Of a stretch of 64,000 nt of DNA, positions 35,902 to 46,958 are shown piece by piece. The translations under genes and the position numbers were made by a program. The notes beneath the pieces were generated by a model. The model searched no databases and was not told the origin of the DNA. It was given only the letters and a program-made list of their open reading frames with translations. Every line of letters starts with the position of its first letter. Position 1 is the stretch's first letter. The stretch covers positions 124,001 through 188,000 of the forward strand of contig JAHHDT010000003.1 of the NCBI GenBank assembly GCA_019739225.1. The letters are read 5' to 3'. The stretch is from Aquamicrobium sp. (GTDB taxonomy: Bacteria > Pseudomonadota > Alphaproteobacteria > Rhizobiales > Rhizobiaceae).

Positions 35902-38399
35902 ACGGGGATGACCTTGACCGCGCATTTCTTGAAATCCGTCTGCTTGGAGATCGGGTCTGTAGCGTCGAGCGTCACCTTGTTGATCAGCTTGCTCGCGTCG
36001 AACCAGGGAACGAAGATCACGCCGCGAGGCATCCGGTTACGCCCCCGCGTCTCGACGCGAACCCTGATCTCTCCGCGTCGGGATATGACGTGTACCTCTG
36101 CCCCCTGATTGATGCCGCGCCGGCGCGCGTCGTCGGCGTTCATGAAGCAGACCGCTCCCGGGAACGCCTTGTAGAGCTCCGGCACGCGCATGGTCATTGA
36201 ACCGGAATGCCAGTGCTCAAGCACACGCCCCGTCACCAGCCATACGTCGAATTCGTCATCCGGAGATTCAGCCGGCGGCTCGTAGGGCACGGCGAGTATG
36301 ACGGCCTTGCCGTCGGGCCTGCCATAGAACTTCACCCCTTCACCCGGCTTCACGTAAGGATCGAGTCCCTCGCGATAGCGCCACTTTGTTTCCTTGCCGT
36401 CGACGACTGGCCAGCGCAATCCGCGCACTTCGTGATAGGTGTCAAACGGTGCGAGGTCGTGCCCATGACCGCGCCCGAATTCAGCATATTCCTCGAACAG
36501 GCCTTTCTGGAGATAGAAGCCGTATTCCCGTGATTCTCGGTTCTCGTATTCAGCATCGAGGTCCGACAGCGGGAAGCGGTCGACCTTGCCATTCCGGAAC
36601 AGGACGTCGAACAGCGTCTTGCCCTTGTAGTCCGGATTGGCGTCGAGAAGGTCAGGCGGCCAGACCTCATCGGTGGTGAAGCGCTTGGAAAATTCGGCGA
36701 GCTGCCAGAGGTCCGAGCGAGCTTCGCCCGGGGCGTTTACCAATTGTCGCCAGAAATGGGTCCGCCGCTCGGCATTGCCGTAAGCACCTTCTTTCTCCAC
36801 CCACATTGCGGCGGGCAGGATCACATCGGCCGCCAGCGCAGTGACGGTCGGATAGGCGTCGGAGACGACGATGAAGTTGTTGGGGTTGCGGTAGCCCGGA
36901 TACGTCTCGTTGGAGTTGTTTGGTGCGGCCTGGACGTTGTTGTTGACCTGCACCCAATAGAAATTGAGCTTGCCGTCGTGCAGCATCCTGTCCTGCTGGA
37001 CTGCGTGGAAGCCGGGCTTCTCGGGAAGCAGCCCGTGAGGCACCCGCCAGATTTCCTCGGCATGATGACGGTGCTCCGGGTTGGTCACCACCATGTCAGC
37101 GGGCAGTCGGTGCGCGAAGGTGCCGACCTCGCGTGCGGTGCCGCAGGCCGACGGCTGGCCTGTAAGCGAGAACGGGCTGTTGCCGGGCTCGGAGATTTTT
37201 CCGGTCAGAAGGTGGATGTTATAGACCATCTGATTGGCCCACACGCCCCGGACATGCTGGTTGAAACCCATCGTCCACAAGGACATGACCTTCACGTCGG
37301 GATTGGCGTAGAGCTCGGCCAGTTCCTCCAGGAACTCTGGCTCAACGCCGGAGAGTTCCGATACCGTGTCGAGCGTGTAGTCGGCGACCATGGCCTTGAA
37401 TGCGTCGAAATCGATCGGTTCGGTCTTTCCCGGGTCGGCCGCGCCCTTGGCCGCCACCTCCACCGGGTTGTCGGGACGCAGCCCGTATCCGATGTCGGTC
37501 GCCCCGCTCATGAATACGACGTGGTCGCGCACGAATTGCTCGTTAACCCGTCCGGTCTGAATAATGTGGTTGGCAATGTAGTTCAGGATCGCCAGATCGG
37601 TCCCGGGCCTGAAGACGATCGGGATGTCGGCGAGGTCCATCGAGCGATGGGTGAAGGTCGACAGCACCGCGCACCGTACATGTGGATGCCCCAGCCTGCG
37701 GTCGGCGACCCGGGTCCACAGGATCGGGTGCATTTCCGCCATGTTTGAGCCCCACAGCACGAAGGCGTCGGCGTGCTCGAAGTCGTCGTAACAGCCCATC
37801 GGCTCGTCCATGCCGAAGGTGCGCATGAACGCAACGGCGGCGGAAGCCATGCAGTGGCGGGCATTGGGGTCGAGATTGTTGGAACGGAAGCCTGCCCGCA
37901 TCAGTTTGGTGGCGGCGTAGCCCTCGAAGATCGTCCACTGACCTGAGCCAAACATGCCGACCGCCTCCGGGCCCTTCTCCCGGAGCACTGCCTTGCACTT
38001 CTCGGCCATCAGGTCGAAAGCCTCGTCCCACGACGCCGGCTCGAACTCTCCGTCCTTGTCGTAGACGCCGCCTGACTTTCGCACCAGCGGTGTAGTCAGA
38101 CGGTCCTCGCCGTACATGATCTTGGAGAGGAAATAGCCTTTCACACAGTTGAGGCCGCGATTGACTTCGGCCTGCATATCGCCGTGGGTGGCGACGATCT
38201 GGCCGTCCTTCACGCCGACCATCACCCCGCACCCGGTGCCGCAAAAGCGGCAGGGCGCTTTCGACCATTTGATTTCCAGCGACTCTACGCCGCCGGGCAC
38301 CGGCTGGGCGGCCGCGGGAAGAGCGATGCCCGCGGAAGCGGCTGCCAGCGAGGCAGCGTGCGCCTTCAGCAATTCGCGACGATTGATCGAAGTCGTCAT
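35898..38399 (-). CDS. napA: Periplasmic nitrate reductase catalytic subunit NapA
   Basis: An 833-residue molybdopterin enzyme that reduces nitrate to nitrite in the periplasm. A Tat signal opens it ([14 protein letters not shown]), followed by the 4Fe-4S motif [14 protein letters not shown] with its last Cys in GLNCVKG. The Mo-ligand Cys sits in [10 protein letters not shown]. Blocks for bis-MGD binding ([27 protein letters not shown]) and the C-terminal dinucleotide-binding domain are present. Length and order match standard NapA. Confidence 0.97.
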   Translation of the reverse strand: MTTSINRRELLKAHAASLAAASAGIALPAAAQPVPGGVESLEIKWSKAPCRFCGTGCGVMVGVKDGQIVATHGDMQAEVNRGLNCVKGYFLSKIMYGEDRLTTPLVRKSGGVYDKDGEFEPASWDEAFDLMAEKCKAVLREKGPEAVGMFGSGQWTIFEGYAATKLMRAGFRSNNLDPNARHCMASAAVAFMRTFGMDEPMGCYDDFEHADAFVLWGSNMAEMHPILWTRVADRRLGHPHVRCAVLSTFTHRSMDLADIPIVFRPGTDLAILNYIANHIIQTGRVNEQFVRDHVVFMSGATDIGYGLRPDNPVEVAAKGAADPGKTEPIDFDAFKAMVADYTLDTVSELSGVEPEFLEELAELYANPDVKVMSLWTMGFNQHVRGVWANQMVYNIHLLTGKISEPGNSPFSLTGQPSACGTAREVGTFAHRLPADMVVTNPEHRHHAEEIWRVPHGLLPEKPGFHAVQQDRMLHDGKLNFYWVQVNNNVQAAPNNSNETYPGYRNPNNFIVVSDAYPTVTALAADVILPAAMWVEKEGAYGNAERRTHFWRQLVNAPGEARSDLWQLAEFSKRFTTDEVWPPDLLDANPDYKGKTLFDVLFRNGKVDRFPLSDLDAEYENRESREYGFYLQKGLFEEYAEFGRGHGHDLAPFDTYHEVRGLRWPVVDGKETKWRYREGLDPYVKPGEGVKFYGRPDGKAVILAVPYEPPAESPDDEFDVWLVTGRVLEHWHSGSMTMRVPELYKAFPGAVCFMNADDARRRGINQGAEVHVISRRGEIRVRVETRGRNRMPRGVIFVPWFDASKLINKVTLDATDPISKQTDFKKCAVKVIPV

Positions 38400-38413
38400 G
38401 TCGCGGGCTCCTC

Positions 38414-38698
38414 CTACCCTATATGCTCGAACACCATGTTGGCCGAGATTACCCCGTCCATCGACGCGATGCGGATGAGTGTTTCGCCAAGCGTGCCGCT
38501 GCTCGGTCCCTCGATCGTAACCACGATGCGGCTGCCTTCGGCTGTATGAACCTCCACGCCATCGATCTGCGCCAACCGCCGCGAAAGTTCATTCCGACGT
38601 TCTGGGAAGGCCACGACGACGGCGCTCGAAATGTGGTGCCGGGCCGCCGACGCGCCCGTGATGAATGACCTGCGTGTCACTGCAGTGCGGTCGGGCAT
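38414..38698 (-). CDS. napD: NapA signal-binding chaperone NapD
   Basis: A 94-residue protein of the NapD family. The core is [43 protein letters not shown]. NapD binds the NapA Tat signal and guards its export. The first 20 residues ([20 protein letters not shown]) look like a Tat signal of their own, which occurs in several alphaproteobacterial NapD proteins. It sits 14 bases before napA and two bases after napE. Confidence 0.9.
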   Translation of the reverse strand: MPDRTAVTRRSFITGASAARHHISSAVVVAFPERRNELSRRLAQIDGVEVHTAEGSRIVVTIEGPSSGTLGETLIRIASMDGVISANMVFEHIG

Positions 38699-38700
38699 GA

Positions 38701-38898
38701 TCAGCCTCCCGGAGGGCCGGGCGGCCCATAGACGATCTGGTACATCCAGACGAGGAATCCGTAGCCGCCGACGACGCCCACGGCAACGATTGGCCAGATG
38801 CCAAAGGCGAGGGCGAGAAACGCGAGCAACTCCCGCCGCCTGACCGTCGACCGCGGCTGATCGGACATCGAAAGCGTGTCGTCGCTGTCCTGGGTCAT
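38701..38898 (-). CDS. napE: Periplasmic nitrate reductase small membrane protein NapE
   Basis: A 65-residue single-span protein. The family core RRRELLAFLALAFGIWPIVAVGVVGGYGFLVWM, followed by a short Pro/Gly tail, is clear. AGGAGG lies upstream of the ATG at 38898; an in-frame Met at residue 11 is also possible. Role unknown, probably support of the Nap complex. It is the first gene of the napEDABC operon. Confidence 0.9.
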   Translation of the reverse strand: MTQDSDDTLSMSDQPRSTVRRRELLAFLALAFGIWPIVAVGVVGGYGFLVWMYQIVYGPPGPPGG

Positions 38899-38954
38899 GA
38901 CCTCCTCATGTGCCTTGGACTGACTGGGGGCGCACGCACGGCTACATGTTCGGA

Positions 38955-38986
38955 GACGCTAGCGTCATAAATAGTATTTTCAATAC
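38955..38986. promoter_or_regulatory. Tandem palindromes upstream of napE
   Basis: A perfect 12-bp palindrome GACGCTAGCGTC at 38955-38966 is followed by GTATT-TTC-AATAC at 38974-38986. On the minus strand an AT-rich stretch resembling a -10 element (TATTTATGAC) overlaps them, about 75 bases from napE. I read this as the nap control region. The regulator cannot be named; no NnrR-type box was seen here. Confidence 0.45.
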
Positions 38987-38999
38987 CTAATTTCTTCAT

Positions 39000-39704
39000 C
39001 CGGCAATGATCGAGCGATTCCTTGCGAAGCAGGGTGGTGCCATCGAAGCTTGAAAGGGGGAGAATTGTCCAACATTTGTTGGCCGCTATCATGAATGAAG
39101 CCGCGCGCTCTTACAGGGACCGCCAGCGGCGGCCTAGCGAGGCTGAGAGGGGGTGCCGGACGGGTTTGCAGCGGTTTGCGCCTGTTCAACGAGAAGAGCC
39201 TTCAACGACACCCTTGGTGGGCCCATCCGCTCGGTGACCGCGTCAGGCTTCCCGGCGGGCCTCGACAAGGCCGGATCCCTCGCCGTTGCCAAACGCCAGC
39301 CCGCACTCGACGAAAGCGCGCCCCCAGAACGCTAGGACCACCGGCAGCAGGGCGCGGACCTGATGCGTCGACTGCGTCCGGGCGGATCGCGGCGCATGCA
39401 AAGGAAGCGCGGAAGCGAGCGACGCCGGCTCCGGTGGAGTTCGCGCGCGTTCATGACGGGACGTTCCTAGCAAGCGCGAGTCTGGATTTCATTGACGCGC
39501 CGATGATCGAGGATGCGTAGGGGACAGGGCCGACATTTCTGTCAGAAGTGAACTCCAGGCGAGGCTGTCTGGGAACGTAGTGTTAAGGGGACAGGAGGCA
39601 GAGAAGCGAATTGAGGCGCGTTCTAGCGGGCAATGGGCGGCGGTTTGGGTCCGCCGCCATCGAAGGTGTCAAACCGTCCAGCCGCTACAAGCTGCATTGA
39701 TTCT
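39000..39704. other. Gene-free region between nap and the groEL flank
   Basis: About 700 bases without a supported gene. Open frames on both strands have no binding sites or recognisable domains. The composition is more scrambled than in neighbouring coding DNA. It probably contains decayed sequence. Confidence 0.4.
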
Positions 39705-39929
39705 TCACTGGCGGCCGCGCGCGAGCGACGGCGGTGAGACTCTCTGCGCTGACAGAAACATCAGCGTCGAAGCCACTGTCTGCCGGTTCCACCCGGCCGA
39801 TTCCGCCGTGTTGAGAAACGCGTCAAGCCATGGCTTTAACGTTGCTCTGCATTCCTGCTGATGGCCAATGAGGTCGTTCGGCGGACAAATCGGTGGAGCG
39901 ATCGTGCCGATATTGGGGATCAAGTTCAT
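39705..39929 (-). CDS. Conserved hypothetical small protein downstream of groEL
   Basis: A 74-residue soluble protein beginning MNLIPNIGTIAPPICPPNDL. The second half (AESAGWNRQTVASTLMFLSAQRV) is helical and reads as conserved. GGGAGG lies six bases before the ATG at 39929. It follows groEL by 59 bases on the same strand, so heat-shock coregulation is possible. Family unknown to me. Confidence 0.6.
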   Translation of the reverse strand: MNLIPNIGTIAPPICPPNDLIGHQQECRATLKPWLDAFLNTAESAGWNRQTVASTLMFLSAQRVSPPSLARGRQ

Positions 39930-39988
39930 GATAGCCTCCCGGATCGACGAAGCCTGCGCCCGCAGCGGGCGCAGACTTCACCGTTTGT

Positions 39989-41629
<1,641 letters not shown>

Positions 41630-41673
41630 TCAGTAGGCAGCTTTCGTTGACTGGTTGAGAAACGGAAGAAGCC

Positions 41674-41988
41674 TTACGCGGCCTTCTTCAGTGCGGCGGT
41701 TGCTTCGATCACGCCCATGACGTCGCTCTCCTTCATGATGAGGAGGTCTTCGCCGTTGAGCTTGATCTCGGTACCGGACCACTTGCCGAACAGGATACGG
41801 TCGCCAACCTTCACGTCGAGATCAACCAGCTTGCCCGCTTCGTCGCGGGCGCCGGAACCGACGGCGATGACTTCGCCTTCCTGTGGCTTTTCCTTGGCCG
41901 TGTCGGGGATGATGATGCCGCCAGCCGTCTTTTCTTCGGCTTCGATGCGGCGGACCAGGATACGGTCATGCAATGGACGGAACGTCAT
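41674..41988 (-). CDS. groES: Co-chaperonin GroES
   Basis: A 104-residue GroES. It begins [40 protein letters not shown], which contains the mobile loop and the family opening. The ATG at 41988 has AAGGAGAACGAG upstream; the extra frame to 42084 is not needed. First gene of groESL. Confidence 0.98.
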   Translation of the reverse strand: MTFRPLHDRILVRRIEAEEKTAGGIIIPDTAKEKPQEGEVIAVGSGARDEAGKLVDLDVKVGDRILFGKWSGTEIKLNGEDLLIMKESDVMGVIEATAALKKAA

Positions 41989-42082
41989 CTCGTTCTCCTT
42001 CAGGACAAACAAATTGTGAGAGGTTCCTCCGCACCGGACCGGGGTCCGGTACGGGGTGCGCAACCCTTGCGGCATTGCGCGC

Positions 42083-42194
42083 ACATGGAGCTAGTTTGGG
42101 AAATTTGACGTTTCAAGAGGGCCCGCGAAAAATTTTGGCAGTCGATGGTCGAGAGTGCTAGCGACCTGAAATCGTGCAACTTTTTGCAGCACTC
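42083..42194. promoter_or_regulatory. groESL control region without a canonical CIRCE
   Basis: On the minus strand a CTTGAAA (42111-42117) could be a heat-shock sigma-32 -35 element, with CTCCATGTG (42082-42090) as a rather distant -10. Upstream lie GAGTGCT (minus-strand reading of 42188-42194) and TAGCACTC (42153-42160). These are CIRCE half-sites, but in the reversed order and 27 bases apart. So HrcA control is uncertain. Confidence 0.35.
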
Positions 42195-42322
42195 GGACCA
42201 TTGAAAGGCTTGATTTTTTCGAAGGAGACGACAAAATTTTCGCCACAGCCGTGTTCGTGAAACACGGCGATAAAAATGGTCGCAATTGGAGTTTGGAACG
42301 GCAATCCGAAGGGAGGTTAGCT

Positions 42323-42670
42323 ATGGGCCGAACCGATTTCTCAACGATCATTCCGTCACTCGCGCCTGAAGCAGGGGATGTCGCGCTCGATCGCCTGTTG
42401 TCACCGTCGCGCCATTACAAGCATCCCGATGATGTTGTCCGCGACCCGGAGCTGGATCTGGGCGAGAAACGCGCCATCCTGTCATCCTGGGCGTCAGACG
42501 CCTGCGCCGTCGAATCGATACCGACTCTGCGCCGTCCGCCGGGCATGCGGCACCCTGTGTCGTTCAATGCCATCATGGATGCGCTGCATCGACTGGATCA
42601 GCCGGATGAGGCGGGAGCAATGACATCCATGGCAATGCAGGACACAGGCAGGCGGCGCCTAGATGCTTGA
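42323..42670 (+). CDS. Conserved hypothetical Rhizobiales protein
   Basis: A 115-residue soluble protein starting MGRTDFSTIIPSLAPEAG. The segment LLSPSRHYKHPDDVVRDPELDLGEKRAILSSWASDACAVES, then LRRPPG, matches a short family widespread in Rhizobiales and of unknown function. GGGAGG lies seven bases before the ATG at 42323. An 8-bp hairpin (GCCGTGTT, AACACGGC) at 42248-42268 precedes it. Divergent from groES. Confidence 0.75.
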   Translation: MGRTDFSTIIPSLAPEAGDVALDRLLSPSRHYKHPDDVVRDPELDLGEKRAILSSWASDACAVESIPTLRRPPGMRHPVSFNAIMDALHRLDQPDEAGAMTSMAMQDTGRRRLDA

Positions 42671-42697
42671 CGCTCAGACGGGAACTAGGAGACTTGC

Positions 42698-42976
42698 ATG
42701 GCTAAAAAGGTGAGCAGAGATTTTCATTTGCAACTGGAAGGATATGGCCTGACCACGGCAGAAATTCACTATCACATGCCCGACCATCCCAGCCTTCTTC
42801 AGCTCTATGTCTGGCAGGAATACGACCTTGCGCCCGGCTTCCCCGAACTGCGCGGGTTCCTGGAATACTGGCGGGAGACGCTGGAAGGGCCGCTCCATTC
42901 CGTACGCGTCGCCCACCATCGCCTGATCAGGCCATCGGAATGGAAGGCTGTTGACGGCATTATATCGGTTCACTGA
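42698..42976 (+). CDS. usg: Usg family protein
   Basis: A 92-residue protein, MAKKVSRDFHLQLEGYGLTTAEIHYHMPDHPSLLQLYVWQEYDLAPGFPELRGFLEYWRETLEG in its core, which is the alphaproteobacterial Usg family. No activity is known. It follows the previous gene by 27 bases on the same strand and overlaps the end of the convergent DUF982 gene by seven bases. Confidence 0.85.
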   Translation: MAKKVSRDFHLQLEGYGLTTAEIHYHMPDHPSLLQLYVWQEYDLAPGFPELRGFLEYWRETLEGPLHSVRVAHHRLIRPSEWKAVDGIISVH

Positions 42977-43290
42977 GCGACAAAGGCGGCGCTATCGCCA
43001 GCCTTGCTAACCGGCCAGTGCCAAGCAGGCCCGACTGTAGCATCAGGACCAGGCATCAGATGGGCTTGTTTCGCTGCTCTGATGAAGTGTCGCCTCGCTG
43101 TTTTTCCGCTGCACCAGCCGTCAAGCGCATCACGGCACGCCATGCTCGCGTTGCGCCAGCTGCGGCCGCGGGCCCATAGCGGCCACTCATTCTGGAGACA
43201 TTCGAGTGCCTCAAAGCTTGTTGCGACCTTGCGCGGGCCGCTACGGGGCAGGATCACGGTGACTGGCTGGGAAAACGTGACATCATTCAT
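42970..43290 (-). CDS. DUF982 domain protein
   Basis: A 106-residue protein. The DUF982 core runs from VATSFEALECLQNEWPLWARGRSWRNASMACRDALDGWCSGKTARRHFIRAAKQA. The family is abundant in rhizobia and uncharacterised. GGAGGAAG precedes the ATG at 43290. The frame continues upstream to 43419 but without family similarity. Confidence 0.82.
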   Translation of the reverse strand: MNDVTFSQPVTVILPRSGPRKVATSFEALECLQNEWPLWARGRSWRNASMACRDALDGWCSGKTARRHFIRAAKQAHLMPGPDATVGPAWHWPVSKAGDSAAFVAQ

Positions 43291-43415
43291 CACTTCCTCC
43301 GCTTGTTCTGATCGTCTTTTGAAGAAGCAATTGGCCAAGCAAACCTTGGACCCTCGTCCAAGATGGGGAACGACTGTTCCCCCGTCAAGGAGCCAAAGGC
43401 AGGCGCCGCACGGCA

Positions 43416-43637
43416 TCATCCCTCGTCATCATCATCCAGTATGTCGATCAGCCTGCTGACCGTGGGCCCTGGCAGCGGACGTCCGGCACCGATGAGCGCT
43501 TCCTCGTTGTTGAGCCATTCCCATGCCTCGCGCAACTCTTCTATCGATGCTTCCGAGGCTATCAGTTCCACGACCAGCACTTCATCGGTGGGTCCCAGAA
43601 CCGATATGACGTCATCGCGTGTGATCGGCATGTTCAA
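43416..43637 (-). CDS. Small acidic conserved protein
   Basis: A 73-residue acidic protein, MNMPITRDDVISVLGPTDEVL, then a helical segment with EASIEELREAWEWLNNEEALIG and an Asp-rich tail (DILDDDDEG). Resembles short unannotated alphaproteobacterial proteins. A GGAGG is upstream of the start. No function known. It lies upstream of the DUF982 gene on the same strand, 125 bases away. Confidence 0.6.
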   Translation of the reverse strand: MNMPITRDDVISVLGPTDEVLVVELIASEASIEELREAWEWLNNEEALIGAGRPLPGPTVSRLIDILDDDDEG

Positions 43638-43749
43638 TCCTCCATCGGTTCAACATGCTTGGAACGATGATGGCAAACGCAAGTTCACGTCCAGCGTTCC
43701 GCCGGTCGGAAAAGGCCCTTGACGGGCCGGCACCGAATTCCCAGATCAA

Positions 43750-43841
43750 TATTGCCGGTTGCCTGAGGGACCGGCATGGTCAGGGAGCGTCGGCTTCTTG
43801 GCGCTCCTCGTACCCATGTTGCTCAAACGGAGGATATGGCT
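43750..43841 (+). ncRNA. ROSE-like RNA thermometer of hsp20
   Basis: In the leader just before the small heat-shock gene, TTGCTC (43819-43824) faces GAGGA (43830-43834), which is the ribosome-binding site. Pairing leaves one bulged G and one G-U pair, the arrangement known for the last hairpin of ROSE elements (the UUGCU motif). Upstream are two further hairpins: GCCGGT with ACCGGC (43754-43775) and AGCG with CGCT (43786-43805). Heating would melt the weak hairpin and free the site. The structure was drawn by eye. Confidence 0.6.
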
Positions 43842-44315
43842 ATGAGAACCGCATTCGACTTTTCACCACTCTACCGGTCAAGCATCGGCTTCGACCGCGT
43901 TTTCGACCTGCTTGAAAACGCCAGCCAGGCGACTGCCGTCGACAACTGGCCCCCTTACGACATCGCCAGAACGGGCGAAGACGCCTACCGCATCACCATG
44001 GCGGTAGCTGGTTTCGGTCAGGACGAACTGTCCATAACGCAGGAGCGGAACCTGCTTCTGGTCTCGGGCCAAAAGCCCGCGGAGGATGAAGGCGATTACC
44101 TGCACCGCGGCATCGCGGGCCGCGCCTTCCAGCGACGCTTCGAACTGGCGGACCACGTCAAGGTTACAGGCGCCGGGCTCGAAAACGGCCTGCTGACTAT
44201 CGATCTCAAGCGCGAAATTCCCGAAGAGATGAAACCGCGCCGGATCGAGATCGGTAGCGCCGATACGCCGAAGGTCGAACACCGCAAGGGCGGAACCGAC
44301 AAACAGGCTGCTTGA
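43842..44315 (+). CDS. Small heat-shock protein Hsp20 (IbpA-like)
   Basis: A 157-residue alpha-crystallin protein. MRTAFDFSPLYRSSIGFDRVFDLLENA is the IbpA-like opening. The crystallin domain includes YPPYDI-like NWPPYDIARTGEDAYRITMAVAGF and ends with GLENGLLTIDLKREIPEE. The ATG at 43842 suits the binding site eight bases upstream; an ATG at 43836 is too close. It prevents aggregation of unfolded protein. The leader looks like a ROSE thermometer. Confidence 0.93.
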   Translation: MRTAFDFSPLYRSSIGFDRVFDLLENASQATAVDNWPPYDIARTGEDAYRITMAVAGFGQDELSITQERNLLLVSGQKPAEDEGDYLHRGIAGRAFQRRFELADHVKVTGAGLENGLLTIDLKREIPEEMKPRRIEIGSADTPKVEHRKGGTDKQAA

Positions 44316-44411
44316 GCGATCCCATGGACGAAAGCCGACAGGGCCGGGCTGCGCGCCCGGCCCCCGTGGACGGCTTTGTTCCGAAATACCGAAACTGACA
44401 GGAGAATGACA

Positions 44412-44927
44412 ATGAGTGTACGTGACCTGATCCCCTGGAACCGGGAACGAAGTCAAGTTCCCGCCGTGTTTCGCGACGACGATGCCCGGGATCCGTTCCT
44501 CTCGCTCCATCGAGAGATGAACCGGCTGTTCGACGATGTCTTTCGCGGCTTCGATAGCCGTCTGCCCACGTTTGGCAGGACCTCGGCGTTCGGCGGCGGC
44601 TGGCCCAACGTGGAGGTGTCCGACAACGAGAAGGAGATACGCGTCACCGCTGAGGTTGCCGGCCTCGAGGAGAAGGACATCGAAGTTCTGCTGGAGGATG
44701 GCGTGCTGACGCTACGGGGCGAGAAGAGAGCCGAGTCCGAGGATAAGGATCGTCGGTTCTCCGAGCGGTTCTACGGCCGCTTCGAGCGTCGGATACCATT
44801 CGGTTATGAGATCGACGACGACAAGGTAAGCGCCGATTTCAGGAATGGTGTGCTTACGGTCACTCTACCCAAATCCGAACGCGCACAGGCCAAGGCCAAG
44901 CGGATTGCCATCAACGGCAATGGTTGA
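44412..44927 (+). CDS. Small heat-shock protein Hsp20, second copy
   Basis: A 171-residue Hsp20 of the other (HspA/class A-like) kind: MSVRDLIPWNRERSQVP, then DPFLSLHREMNRLFDDVFRGF, crystallin domain NVEVSDNEKEIRVTAEVAGLEEKDIEVLLEDGVLTLRGEKR and FRNGVLTVTLPKSE. AGGAG lies seven bases before the ATG at 44412. It follows the first hsp20 by 96 bases, probably in one transcript. A strong hairpin follows the stop. Confidence 0.93.
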   Translation: MSVRDLIPWNRERSQVPAVFRDDDARDPFLSLHREMNRLFDDVFRGFDSRLPTFGRTSAFGGGWPNVEVSDNEKEIRVTAEVAGLEEKDIEVLLEDGVLTLRGEKRAESEDKDRRFSERFYGRFERRIPFGYEIDDDKVSADFRNGVLTVTLPKSERAQAKAKRIAINGNG

Positions 44928-44940
44928 ACCGGCCCGTTTC

Positions 44941-44969
44941 CCGAAGGCTGCGTGACCAGCAGCCTTCGG
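44941..44969 (+). terminator. Hairpin after the hsp20 pair
   Basis: CCGAAGGCTGC and GCAGCCTTCGG form a perfect 11-bp stem with a seven-base loop, 13 bases beyond the second hsp20 stop. There is no strong U-run, so it is either a weak terminator or a 3'-end stabiliser. The next 390 bases up to the DUF1206 gene hold nothing I can support. Confidence 0.6.
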
Positions 44970-45361
44970 TCACCAGTCTTTGCTGCCATCGCAAAAGACG
45001 GATGGCACTGCAATCGCTGTGCCCTGCTGCAGACAGTCTAGTCTGCCCTGCCGTCGCCCTTACCGCCATCTCCTGCTTTGGCGAGATCCGGTTCCACCGG
45101 TCTGTAAAGCGGTCGGTTCAGGGTCCGATTTCCTACCTGATTTCGGGCTAGCATCTGCCTTTGCAAACCACGCTGCCCGATCAAGTCATTGGTCGAGATT
45201 TGCGATGAGTGGAGAACTCAGCCGGGGCCGCCTGGAGCGCGGCCGTGCCAAGAACAGGCTTTCGCAGCGGTGGCAAATGACCCAAGCCCAATCCCAACGG
45301 AACGACTGATCCCTGTGATGCATTCATCTCGAGTTGAACCTCATGTCACCAGGAGAATATC

Positions 45362-46147
45362 GTGGCCAATAAAGTCAAGAACTGGCTCCGGCCACTCGCG
45401 CGCGTGGGATATGCGGCCAGAGGCATGATCTACGCGGTTATCGGTTTCTTCGCCGCGTTAGCCGCCGTTGGAAGCGGCGAAACGATGAGTTCCCGGGACG
45501 CGCTGTCAGTGCTTTTGTCGGGCACCGGCGGTAGTATCGTTGCCTACGTGTTGATAGGGGGTTTAGTCTTCTATTCACTCTGGCGCTTCATCCAGGCTGG
45601 ATTCGACACTGACAACCACGGCGCGGGTGCCAAGGGGCTTGCGATCCGTGGCGGACTCTTGGTGAGCGGCATCACCTACGGCCTCCTTGCGTCCTACAGC
45701 TGGTCCCTCGCGAGCGGAGACGATGGCGGAGGTGGGACCGGCTGGGCTGACACCCTCGCCGGCATCGTGGGCGGGCGTTGGGTTGCTGCGGCTTTGGCCA
45801 TTGCGCTCGCTGGCGCAGGCGTGGCGCATGTCATCAAGGCCATCCGAAAGCGCTACGCCCGGCATATCGAGGCCGACGACAACACGATGTCCGTGATACA
45901 CCCTATCGCCAAGACAGGACTGATCGCCCGGGGAACTGTCTTCCTAGTGTTGGCCTTCCTCCTCGCAACGCGCTCGGTGCGCGGTGGGGAAGAGGCAAGT
46001 TCTAAAGCCGCGCTTGATTTCGTGCAGGGGCTTCCGCTGGGATGGCTGTTGCTTTCGATGATTGGTATCGGGCTCATTGCCTTTTCGGCATACTCGTTTG
46101 CTGAAGCGATCTATCGACGTATCGACCTCGAAGACGTGCGGGTCTGA
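45362..46147 (+). CDS. DUF1206 membrane protein
   Basis: A 261-residue polytopic protein with six spans, in three pairs of repeats typical of DUF1206. ARVGYAARGMIYAVIGFFAALAA and AKTGLIARGTVFLVLAFLLATRS show the repeated G-x-x-A-R-G motif. It starts with GTG at 45362 with AGGAGAAT upstream. The family is uncharacterised and often stress-induced. Its neighbours here are heat-shock genes. Confidence 0.88.
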   Translation: MANKVKNWLRPLARVGYAARGMIYAVIGFFAALAAVGSGETMSSRDALSVLLSGTGGSIVAYVLIGGLVFYSLWRFIQAGFDTDNHGAGAKGLAIRGGLLVSGITYGLLASYSWSLASGDDGGGGTGWADTLAGIVGGRWVAAALAIALAGAGVAHVIKAIRKRYARHIEADDNTMSVIHPIAKTGLIARGTVFLVLAFLLATRSVRGGEEASSKAALDFVQGLPLGWLLLSMIGIGLIAFSAYSFAEAIYRRIDLEDVRV

Positions 46148-46958
46148 CACGCTCCCGCTGCCTTGGCCAGGCTCATCACGGCCTGCAGATATGCCCAGGG
46201 AAGGCTACCCCCCATTTGGCTGCGCCTTTCCAGAGATTTTGACCCGTAGGTCGTCCATGCCCGCTCCGACATCGTCTTTCCGAGTCGACTACGGGAGGCG
46301 TCTGATATCGCAGCCACCAGCGCCTTCGCGCCTATGGAGATAAGCCTAACCGCTCTCTGCCAAGCAGGCCTGTCGCAACGCGATAGCGTTCGAACATGTT
46401 TCGCTCTCGTTGCTTCACGCACATGCAGGCTAGCTAACAGAGCGCGGAGACCACGTCGGCGCCCAATGAGGGCACCCAAAGGGATCGCATTGCGCGGCGC
46501 GGATTCAAGGCTGGAACAAATCGAGCTGCCGGCGCAGGGGATTTCGATCCCGTTCGAGTCTGGAATAGGCTCAATCATTGATCGCGGAGAAGCAGCCGTC
46601 CGGAGGAAAAATAGCTCAAAAATTGGCCGGTCGCCTTATTGGACCTCTTCACCTATCCGCCACAGAATTGGCTAAAGCCTCCTCTTCTATTTCGCAGCGT
46701 GGATGTCCAGCCCGATATTCGTGCGACGGATGAACTCCACCTTGACGGGAAACCGGTATCCTCGCCGTTCGGCTTCCACTCAGCCGAACCGATAAATTGC
46801 GTGAGGATCTGCGCGATGAACTGCCTAGCGAGACCCCGAACCACATCGGGGGAAGCATTCGACGCTTGGCAAAAGCACACGGATTGCGTTCCGCTCCATA
46901 CCCGTCTATCGCTCCCAGCCGATTGTGCAATCTCGCGAGCGACGGCAGGAGTCTAGCC
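46148..46958. other. Gene-free region upstream of mucR
   Basis: About 810 bases with no supported gene. Short frames on both strands lack binding sites and family patterns. The mucR promoter should lie in the last 200 bases. MucR genes are usually autoregulated through AT-rich sites, but I could not mark one. Confidence 0.4.

Noticed and set aside
39153-39335. SGFPAGLDKAG stretch reminiscent of dihydroorotate dehydrogenase
   Set aside because: Only about ten residues resemble it, with no further blocks in any frame.
46540-46580. Short GATTTCGATCCCGTTCGAGTC segment suggesting a tRNA or tmRNA arm
   Set aside because: No matching acceptor or anticodon stem around it.
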